In this document: piece by piece, positions 49,453 to 56,995 of the stretch
How the letters are laid out: every line of letters begins with the position of its first letter
Position numbering within the stretch: the stretch's first letter is position 1
Source of the DNA: an uncultured Bacteroidia bacterium
Lineage (GTDB): Bacteria > Bacteroidota > Bacteroidia > Bacteroidales > F082
DNA: 64,000 nt
NCBI GenBank assembly: GCA_902767725.1
Contig: CACXIM010000005.1
Location: 31,209 to 95,208, forward strand
Direction: 5' to 3'
Notes under the pieces: generated by a model
Told to the model about the DNA's origin: nothing
Database searches by the model: none
Seen by the model: only the letters and a program-made list of their open reading frames with translations
Program-made: the position numbers and the translations under genes

Positions 49453-50759
49453 TGTACAATATATTCCAACATTCTACGATACATCTCAGGCCAGCCTACC
49501 CAGCGTTGCTCGCCGCCAAGGGTTTCGTTGTGGGTGAGATAGATAAATGTTCCTCCGACAGCTTTCACTTCGTCGACCAGTTGTTTGGCAAGGTTGAGCG
49601 AAGCCTCCACGTCGAGGTTGAGATAGTCGCGCATGGTGCCGTCCATCAAGGCGAAAGGATGAACGCGCAGATTGGTGACCATGTCATTCTCAAGGTCGTA
49701 AAAGCGGAAAGTGTCGGCAATGCCCGCGCGGAATCCTGCCTGTGAGGCAAAGCCCATGGTGTAGTCGTCGCTGATGTCCAGCTCGATAAGCTTTTGGTAA
49801 CTGCGCGGCAAGTTCATCCTCAGGAAATGCTGGCGGCTCTTGGTGAGAGGACGATGCAACACCTCCGAAAGACCGTTGATTTCCTTCCGCATCTTTTCTA
49901 TGTTGAGATAGGATGAAAACGATGGATGGATGCCCACGTCCGCATAGTCACCCAAACGCTTGATCAAAGACTGGAAAGGAGCCTTGCGAATGGAGATATT
50001 CTTGTCGTTGGTATCGTAGTCGCCACAAAGGATGAAATAAATCGGCTTGAGCTTGAACTCCTTCTGAAGTTCAAACTGGAAATCGAACGAGTCGAAAGGG
50101 TCTTTGCGTTTGCCTCGCAAAACCTGATGACGCTCACGGATGCGCTCACGGTCACCCGAAGCAAGGTCCTTAACAAACCCGCCCACCGTGCGATACAGTC
50201 CTTTGCTCTTGTAAGCCCATGCGGCATCCACATCGTAGGTCGGGATAAAAGTGAACTTGGGCTGCTTCAAGGCAAGATCGGGGTAAATGGCTTTCAGTTT
50301 GTTTCCCAAGGCCAATGTCCAAATGTTGACCAAAGGCCTCTGCAACAAACCGTTCTCGAACATCCACGACGACTCGGCACGAAAGCGGCCGTACTGATCG
50401 CGCACCTGCGAGAGGTATTCCTCATAGCGCGACACCAAGAAAAACGAGGCGGAAAAAACATCAAAAGGCATGAGGTTGCCCTGACCGTATACAGCGTAAG
50501 GCGCCACCGTGCCTTCAAAGGCTACCGTGCGGAACGACTGTTCATGAATATGACGTTCAAAAAGGAGGTCGACGGCCTTCACAAAAGGCTCGTCACCAAG
50601 ACGTTGCGGCCCATAATGCAGCTTCGGTCCTTCGAAAGCCTTGAACTGCTCGGCATCGACCGTCAAATCGTATTCCATACCCAACAACTGACTGAGCATC
50701 AAATCGAAGGTATATATCACACGACCTGTGACTTTTGGGACCAAAACCAACATTTTCAT
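49449..50759 (-). CDS. polysaccharide-deacetylase-like protein (DUF7033 + NodB-related domain)
   Basis: A 436-residue protein from the ATG at 50757-50759 (MKMLVLVPKVTGRVIYTFDL). The N-terminal region to about residue 130 is the DUF7033-type domain (YDLTVDAEQFKAFEGPKLHY). The NodB-like domain follows: FTFIPTYDVDAAWAYKSKGL with the metal Asp pair, PIYFILCGDYDTNDKNISIR, and DVGIHPSFSSYLNIEKMRKE with the metal-binding His. It ends with TFIYLTHNETLGGEQRWVGW. Such proteins lie in envelope-polysaccharide loci; substrate unknown. Coupled to the FemAB-like gene; divergent from dnaX. Confidence 0.8.
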   Translation of the reverse strand: MKMLVLVPKVTGRVIYTFDLMLSQLLGMEYDLTVDAEQFKAFEGPKLHYGPQRLGDEPFVKAVDLLFERHIHEQSFRTVAFEGTVAPYAVYGQGNLMPFDVFSASFFLVSRYEEYLSQVRDQYGRFRAESSWMFENGLLQRPLVNIWTLALGNKLKAIYPDLALKQPKFTFIPTYDVDAAWAYKSKGLYRTVGGFVKDLASGDRERIRERHQVLRGKRKDPFDSFDFQFELQKEFKLKPIYFILCGDYDTNDKNISIRKAPFQSLIKRLGDYADVGIHPSFSSYLNIEKMRKEINGLSEVLHRPLTKSRQHFLRMNLPRSYQKLIELDISDDYTMGFASQAGFRAGIADTFRFYDLENDMVTNLRVHPFALMDGTMRDYLNLDVEASLNLAKQLVDEVKAVGGTFIYLTHNETLGGEQRWVGWPEMYRRMLEYIVQ

Positions 50760-50819
50760 AGGCACAAAGATAGGAGGTTTTTCTTTACGTGTGTATAAAT
50801 AGGTGAAAAATAATGCCAT

Positions 50820-50853
50820 TTTGCTAAGGTTACGCCGAAAAGTTGTACTTTTG
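50820..50853 (+). promoter_or_regulatory. promoter of dnaX
   Basis: TTTG (50820-50823), 22-bp spacer, TACTTTTG (50846-50853), 27 bp before the ATG. Confidence 0.6.
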
Positions 50854-50880
50854 TCGGTTTAAAATCAAGGCTTACCCGAT

Positions 50881-52692
50881 ATGGAAAATTTCGTCGTATC
50901 CGCTAGAAAATACAGGCCTATGACCTTCGACACCGTTGTGGGTCAAGGCTCCATCACCAACACGTTGAAGAACGCCATCCGCAACAACACTTTGGCACAG
51001 GCCTTCCTGTTTTGCGGTCCGCGCGGCGTGGGCAAGACCACTTGCGCCCGTATCATGGCCAAGACCATCAACTGCCTCCACCCTACTGAAAACCTCGAGG
51101 CTTGCAACGAGTGTGAGTCATGCCGTGCCTTCAACAACAACGCCTCATTCAACATCTACGAGTTGGACGCTGCTTCAAACAACTCGGTGGAAGACATCCG
51201 CAGTTTGGTTGACCAAGTGAGAATCCCGCCACAAATCGGACAATATAAAGTCTACATTATCGACGAGGTCCACATGCTGTCGGCAGCGGCTTTCAATGCC
51301 TTTTTGAAGACCTTGGAAGAGCCGCCTGCGTACGCCAAATTCATCTTGGCCACCACCGAGAAGCACAAAATCATCCCCACTATCCTCTCTCGTTGCCAAA
51401 TCTTTGACTTCAAGCGGATTACCGTGGACGACATTGCCAAGCACTTGGCCTTTGTGGCTCAAAGTGAAGGCGTCAGCGCCGAACCCGAGGCCTTGAACAT
51501 CATCGCCCAAAAAGCCGACGGCGCCTTGCGCGACGCTCTCTCCATCTTCGACCAGATGGTGAGCTTCTCGGGCAAGAACATCACTTACAAGGACGTCATC
51601 GACAACCTCAACGTGTTGGATTACGACTACTATTTTCAAATCGTCGATCACATCCTCCACGGCAACACGAGCGACATCCTACTCATCCTCAACGACATCA
51701 TCAGCAAAGGCTTTGAGCCCCAGCATTTCATTAATGGTCTGGGCAACCACTTGAGAAGCCTCATGGTGTGCAAAGACCCGATCACGGTGCAGCTCTTGGA
51801 AGTCAGCGAACAACTGCGGCAGCGTTATCTGGCACAGTCGCAAGCTTGCCCAATGCCCTTCCTCATCCGTGCCTTGGAAATCAACAACAAGTGTGACATT
51901 GACTATCGGGCAGCCAACAACAAACGGTTGCATCTGGAGATTGCCTTGCTGAAGATGTGCGCCTTGTGCAGCCAGGCCTTGAATTTGCCTACGGCGCAAG
52001 CACAGCCCGTGCAGATGCCGCAAAATAGACCAGCGCAAAACGTAAACCCTACCGTACCTAGCGGCGTTTCCACAGGCTCAACGTCCGCTGCTACAAAGGT
52101 CCCTGAGCCTGTCGAAGGGCCAACCACAGCACAACAGCCTCAACAATCTCAACCCAACAATTCAACAACTCAACAATCAACAATTCAACAACAAACTGCT
52201 CCCGTTTCGACAGGCTCAACGTCCGCTCAGCCAGTAGTCCGTCCCCGTGGCACCACCAGTAGCATCAGCATCAACAAGGCCATGCAGCAGGCAGGACAAA
52301 AAGCCGAAGAGAAAGAAGAGACTTGGGACACACCATTCACACAGGAGCAACTCACAGCGGCATGGGCTGATTTCGTCAACCGATACAAAAACGTATCGCC
52401 CAACTTTGCGGCGGCATTGGGGAAATACACTCCTAAATTAATGGGTAGCGCTGAAATCCACTTCAGCGTCGACAACCTGCTCTTCGAGCATGACACTGAA
52501 GGCATGAGCGCACTGAAACACCACTTGAAACAAAGTCTGCACAACAACCAGTACCAACTCAAGCCCGAGGTGATGGAGCGACCCGCCGAAATCGATGCCT
52601 ACACCGACAAGGACAAATTTGAAAAGATGGTGGAGGAACGACCGTATTTGAGGGATTTGCAGACAGAACTAAAACTTGAAGGAGATTTATAA
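50881..52692 (+). CDS. dnaX: DNA polymerase III subunit gamma/tau
   Basis: A 603-residue clamp-loader subunit. Walker A GPRGVGKT at 46-53, zinc site Cys64, Cys75, Cys78, Cys81 (LEACNECESC), Walker B YIIDEVHM at 125-132, sensor LATTEKHKIIPTILSRCQIF. The AAA+ and lid domains run to about residue 365. Residues 375-470 are a Pro/Gln/Ser/Thr-rich linker partly made of translated repeats (SGVSTGSTSA, VPEPVEGP, NNSTTQQSTIQQQT, VSTGSTSAQ). The tau C-terminal domain follows (WADFVNRYKNVSPNFAAALG) and would bind polymerase. No frameshift signal of the E. coli type was seen, so probably only the tau form is made. Confidence 0.95.
   Translation: MENFVVSARKYRPMTFDTVVGQGSITNTLKNAIRNNTLAQAFLFCGPRGVGKTTCARIMAKTINCLHPTENLEACNECESCRAFNNNASFNIYELDAASNNSVEDIRSLVDQVRIPPQIGQYKVYIIDEVHMLSAAAFNAFLKTLEEPPAYAKFILATTEKHKIIPTILSRCQIFDFKRITVDDIAKHLAFVAQSEGVSAEPEALNIIAQKADGALRDALSIFDQMVSFSGKNITYKDVIDNLNVLDYDYYFQIVDHILHGNTSDILLILNDIISKGFEPQHFINGLGNHLRSLMVCKDPITVQLLEVSEQLRQRYLAQSQACPMPFLIRALEINNKCDIDYRAANNKRLHLEIALLKMCALCSQALNLPTAQAQPVQMPQNRPAQNVNPTVPSGVSTGSTSAATKVPEPVEGPTTAQQPQQSQPNNSTTQQSTIQQQTAPVSTGSTSAQPVVRPRGTTSSISINKAMQQAGQKAEEKEETWDTPFTQEQLTAAWADFVNRYKNVSPNFAAALGKYTPKLMGSAEIHFSVDNLLFEHDTEGMSALKHHLKQSLHNNQYQLKPEVMERPAEIDAYTDKDKFEKMVEERPYLRDLQTELKLEGDL
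52061..52230 (+). repeat. palindromic repeats translated inside dnaX
   Basis: A full element at 52061-52119 (GCGGCGTTTCCACAGGCTCA to GTCCCTGAGCCTGTCGAAGG) encodes SGVSTGSTSAATKVPEPVEG. An AATTCAAC-type repeat at about 52150-52198 encodes NNSTTQQSTIQQ. A half element (GTTTCGACAGGCTCAACG) at about 52204-52221 encodes VSTGST. All are in frame. Confidence 0.85.
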
Positions 52693-52782
52693 ATATGGAA
52701 TGATGAATGAGGAATGATGGATGAGGAATGGCTTCTGGCCTCTGGCAGTTGCAGATTCTAGGCAGCCTCTCCTCACCCCTTC

Positions 52783-52815
52783 ACTGCGGACTCGATCCGC
52801 AGTCTCCTGAAGAAC
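52783..52815. repeat. CAGGAGATCGCGGA-family half element
   Basis: CTGCGGA / TCCGCAG hairpin followed by TCTCCTGAAGAACAGGA, in the 198-bp gap between dnaX and the M13 peptidase. The same gap has tandem GGAATGATGAATGA units at 52697-52730 and the AATCTTT repeat at 52850-52886. Confidence 0.65.
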
Positions 52816-52890
52816 AGGATGGTCTGCCAATGGCCGGTAGCCAGCAGCCAATCTTTGAATCTTGAATCTTAAATCTTTAAATAACTTATA

Positions 52891-54872
52891 ATGAAGAAAA
52901 AACACATTATCGCCATGATGACATTATGTACAATGGCAGCAGGCTGCGCTGAGAAGGCAGTCGAGACACCCGAACCTGTAAAAGAAAAAGAAGTCGTTCC
53001 AGCTATCGAGCTGAGCAACATGGACACCACCATCAACCCAGCGGACGACTTCTTCCGCTATGCCAACAACAACTGGATCAAGAACAATCCCATCCCTGAA
53101 GAGTATTCCACCTACGGAGCCTTCACCGAGATTGACCAGCACAACGAGATCCTACTGCAGGACATCATCAAAGAAGTGTCGCAAGACACCAGCGCCACAC
53201 AAGGCAGCGTAGCCCAAAAGATCCGCGACTTCTACAATGCGGGCATGGATACCGTGGCCATCGACGCTCGTGGCTACAGCGAGCTACAACCTTATTTCGA
53301 CATGATCGACGACCTTAACGACAAGACCGACTTGGCTGAGCTGATGGGCAAGCTCCACAGCGACGGCATCGGTGGTTTCTTCAACGCTGGAGGTAACTCC
53401 GACCCGAAGAATGCCGAGATGGTCATCATGCACCTCTACCAAGGTGGCTTGAGCCTCACCGACCGTGACGACTACCTCATGAAAGAGTCGCAGGAGATGC
53501 GCGACAAGTATGTCGAGCATGTGACCAAGATGTTCCAACTCACCGGAACCGACTCCATCGAGGCCACCAAGAAAGCCAAGGCCATCCTTGCCTTGGAGAC
53601 CCAGATGGCCAAGAACTCGTTGAGCCGCGTAGAGATGCGTGACCCCGACCGTTTGTACAACAAACGCAGTCGCGCCGAATTGCAGAAATCAACCCCTGTC
53701 TTTAACTGGGACAACTATTTCAAAGCCGCTGGCGCTCCTGAATTCGACAGCCTCAATGTGGGCATGCCCGACTTCATCGCCAACCTCAACAAGATCATCC
53801 TCAACACCGACCTCAACACCATCAAGGACTACCTGCGCTGGAAAGTCATCCACGGCAGCGCCTCCATGTTGAGCAGCGACCTCGACGCCGAGAACTTCAG
53901 CTTCTACGGCAACTACCTCTATGGCCAAGAAGTGCAGCAGCCCCGCTGGCGCCGCATCCTCGACGCCACCTCAGGTTGCCTTGGTGAAGCCTTGGGGCAG
54001 CTCTATGTCGAGAAGCACTTCCCTGCAGAAGCCAAAGAGCGCATGCTCAACCTCGTCGGCAACCTGCGCATCGCCTTGGGCGAACGCATCAAGAACCTCG
54101 AATGGATGAGCGATGAGACCAAAACCAAAGCCCTCCACAAACTGGATTGCTTCAACGTGAAGATCGGTTACCCCGACAAGTGGAAGGACTACAGCAAATA
54201 TGAAGTCACGCCCGAGTCGTATTTCCAGAACGTACATCGCGCCATTCGCTTCGAAAACGAAAGAGACATGGCTAAGATTGGCAAACCCGTTGACAAGCAA
54301 GAGTGGTTCATGACGCCTCAAACCGTCAACGCTTACTACAGCCCCGAGATGAACGAAATCGTGTTCCCCGCCGCCATCCTTCAGCCCCCGTTCTTCAACA
54401 TGGATGCTGACGATGCCGTCAACTACGGTGGCATCGGCGTGGTAATTGGCCACGAGATGACCCACGGCTTCGACGACCAAGGCTGCAAGTACGACGAAAA
54501 CGGCAACCTCAACAACTGGTGGACCGAAGAAGATTCCAAAAAGTTCAACGAACGCACGGCCCAACTCGCCAAACTCTTCAACGAGTTCCAAGTGAGAGGC
54601 TACCAGATCAACGGCCAGCTCACCCTCGGCGAGAACATCGCCGACCTCGGTGGCTTGAATCCCAGCGCTTCTTTATCAGCTACGGCACCATCTGGCGCAA
54701 TAACTCGCGCGACAAATACATCGAACGCCAGGTGAAGACTGACGTGCACTCGCCCGCCGAAGCCCGCGTCAATCGCACCCTCGGCTCGATGCCGCATTTC
54801 TACGAGGCCTTCGATATTCAGCCCGAAAACGGCATGTATCTTGCGCCTGAAGAACGTGCTAACATCTGGTAA
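52891..54872 (+). pseudogene. M13 (neprilysin/PepO-like) metallopeptidase broken near the C-terminus
   Basis: The open frame runs 52891-54735 (614 residues). Lipoprotein-type signal (MTLCTMAAGCAEKAVE), M13 N-terminal domain from NPADDFFRYANNNWIKNNPI, catalytic domain with VNAYYSPEMNEIVFPAAILQ, zinc site VIGHEMTHGFDDQG (about residue 521) and third ligand Glu in LGENIADLGGLN. Directly after this the frame changes: the expected tail (QRFFISYGTIWRNNSRDKYI to YLAPEERANIW, 54662-54872) follows in another frame, and the roughly 35 residues normally between GGLN and QRFF are absent. One deletion explains both. All zinc ligands remain, but a truncated protein with a foreign 24-residue end would be made; an assembly error is possible. 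Confidence 0.85.
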
Positions 54873-54885
54873 TCAACAACAAATT

Positions 54886-54913
54886 GTAGAGACGCAAATT
54901 TTTGCGTCTCTAC
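54886..54913. repeat. GTAGAGACGC-type palindrome, copy 2
   Basis: GTAGAGACGCAAA / TTTGCGTCTCTAC, a near-perfect palindrome between the M13 remnant and the acyltransferase. Confidence 0.85.
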
Positions 54914-54928
54914 ATTGTTCCATCAAAA

Positions 54929-55513
54929 ATGGGATTTAAACAATTCATAGGCAAAACGAGGCTCAAGATCGGCGGCTGGAAGATGGTCAACACCTACCCT
55001 GACCTCGGCAATGCCGTCTGCATCGTGGCGCCTCACACCGCCATCAAGGACTTCTTCATCGGCTTGGCCTTCTATTGGGCTCAAGGCATCAATTTCAGGG
55101 CCATGATGAAAGTCGAGTTCTTCCAATACTGCGGTGGCATCTTGAGCCGACCACTGAAGAAACTCGGTGCCATCCCCGTCGACCGTGGCCGCCAAAACCA
55201 CCTCGTGGAGCAGATGGTCGAGATGTTCAGCCAATGCGACAACACCCATCTGGTCATCTGCCCTGAAGGCACGCGCAAGAAGGTAAAACATTGGAAAAAA
55301 GGTTTCTACGTCATTGCAGAAGGAGCCCATCTGCCTATCGCCGTTGGCTTCATCGACTATAAGAAGAAACTCTGCTCGCTTGAGAAAGTCATCTATCCTT
55401 CAGGCGATTACGACAAAGACCTGGCCGAGATTTGGGACTACTACCGTTCCCGAAAAGTGATGGGAAAACATCCCGAGCAATTCAACCTTTACGACGAATA
55501 CGAAAAAGACTAA
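54929..55513 (+). CDS. lysophosphatidic-acid acyltransferase-like protein (PlsC family)
   Basis: A 194-residue protein from the ATG at 54929, chosen because the longer reading would begin inside the palindrome upstream. His36-x4-Asp41 in APHTAIKDFF is the catalytic HX4D motif, and CPEGTRKKVKHWKKGF carries the EGTR phosphate-binding motif. Short for PlsC and without a long N-terminal membrane helix, as in the stand-alone Bacteroidota branch. It transfers an acyl chain to a lysophospholipid or a related acceptor at the inner membrane. The end of the gene is part of a 19-bp tandem duplication (55502-55539). Confidence 0.85.
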   Translation: MGFKQFIGKTRLKIGGWKMVNTYPDLGNAVCIVAPHTAIKDFFIGLAFYWAQGINFRAMMKVEFFQYCGGILSRPLKKLGAIPVDRGRQNHLVEQMVEMFSQCDNTHLVICPEGTRKKVKHWKKGFYVIAEGAHLPIAVGFIDYKKKLCSLEKVIYPSGDYDKDLAEIWDYYRSRKVMGKHPEQFNLYDEYEKD

Positions 55514-55539
55514 CTAAACTGAAAAAGACTAACTAAACT
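55502..55539 (+). repeat. 19-bp tandem duplication
   Basis: GAAAAAGACTAACTAAACT occurs twice in a row, covering the stop of the acyltransferase and reaching the ATG at 55540-55542 of the next reading frame. Confidence 0.9.
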
Positions 55540-56995
55540 ATGATAGACCTGAGTACAAAAATCCACGACAAGTTCACCTTGGAATTCAAGGTGGGATTCA
55601 ACACGGAGCAAGCCACAAAACCCATGAAATTACGTGATGAATACGTGGATTTTTGTGCCCAACAGTCTCGACATCAACGCTGCCAAGTACAGCAAGGATG
55701 ACTTCTACCGCGACCTCAAGTCAGGCGTCAGACTCATCACTCCGTCGTATGAATTGCATGAACTAGCCAACAACGACGAACTGCTGCCCAGTCAGGCACT
55801 CACGACCAACTTCAACGACCTGCACGCCGCGCCTGAAGATACGCTAGACCTTACCCATACCATCAAGATGTACTGCGCCATCGCCAAGAGTGCCTTCCGC
55901 GACGCGTGTTTCTCGGCCTCACAACAGCCCGATGCTGCCACAAGAAAGGACGCTTGCCTGCAATTCCTCGACGACGGACGCAAAATATTGGAACGATTCC
56001 GTGGCCTCTTCAACCAGCTGAACGATGACAATGCCACCGACCGTACCCGACAAGTCTTTTCCTATGGTGATGAGTTCCTGAGCAACGTGTTGGAAAAATA
56101 CACTTACCGTCTGCGCGATGCCATCCGCATCAATCATCCTGAGGAGTATCCCTCTGTTGAAGCCAATTTCAAGGAAGTGCTGCTCGACGAGAGAAGCTAT
56201 CGTGAGCAAAAAGGCTACCTCTGTGTGAAGATTGATGACGAAAAAGGCAACGAGGACTTCGTGTTCCGCGCCAGCCTGCTCAAGAAATTTAGTGAGAGCG
56301 ACCTCTACCTCAACGCCACCAAACGCAAGAACACCTTCCTCGTGGAACAAATTCTTTACAGCCTTGCCGCTGGTGCCGCCATGGTGGTGGCTACGCTGTC
56401 GTCGTTCTTCTTCCAACAAAGATACGGCAACTTCACCCTACCCTTCCTTATCGCACTGGTAATCAGTTACATGTTTAAGGATAGACTGAAAGACTGGCTG
56501 CGGCTCATTTTTGCCCGTCGTGTCAGTAGCAAGGTCTTCGACACCCGCACGGATTTCCGTGTCAAGGGAAGATACATCGGTTGGAGCAAGGACAGTGTCG
56601 ACTTCATTGATAGCGACAAAATCATCCCCGAAGTCATCCATCTTCGTAGCCGTAACGCCCTCTTCGCCGAGGTAAGTGGCAAAGACGAGAAGGTATTGCT
56701 ATACCGCAAGAAGGTACAACTCTGGCCCAGCGAATTGGCCAAGGCCAGCCCTTATCCACTCCGGGGCATCAACGACATTCTGCGCTATAACCTCACGGAA
56801 TACACGCGCAAGATGGACAACCCGAGTTTCCCGCTTTCGGGTACTTGGGAAGATAACGAATACAAGCCCATCGAAGGAAAGAAGGTCTACCATATCACTT
56901 TCGTCATCCAATGTGTCTATGAAGGCAAGACCGAATACAAGCGTATTGTAGTGCGTTGTGATAGGAATGGCATCGTGAATGTGAAAGTTAGTTAA
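55540..56995 (+). CDS. unknown membrane protein (about 480 residues) with a probable 5' frameshift
   Basis: The long open frame is 55634-56995 (453 codons, opening GTG-ATG). Upstream, from the ATG at 55540-55542, a coding-like stretch MIDLSTKIHDKFTLEFKVGF NTEQ reads in another frame and stops soon after. Joining the two would give a continuous protein with ...NTWIFVPNSLDINAAKYSKD, so a base is probably lost or gained at about 55610-55650. The body is helical (LERFRGLFNQLNDDNATDRT) with one or two membrane segments at about 238-275 (FLVEQILYSLAAGAAMVVAT, FTLPFLIALVISYMF), then a beta-rich C-terminal half. No family recognised. Its stop overlaps the convergent GH3 gene by 8 bp. Confidence 0.6.

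Noticed and set aside
50881-52692. Programmed frameshift in dnaX giving a gamma form
   Set aside because: No slippery A-rich heptamer with a following hairpin was found in the expected region; the translated repeats make the region unusual but in frame.
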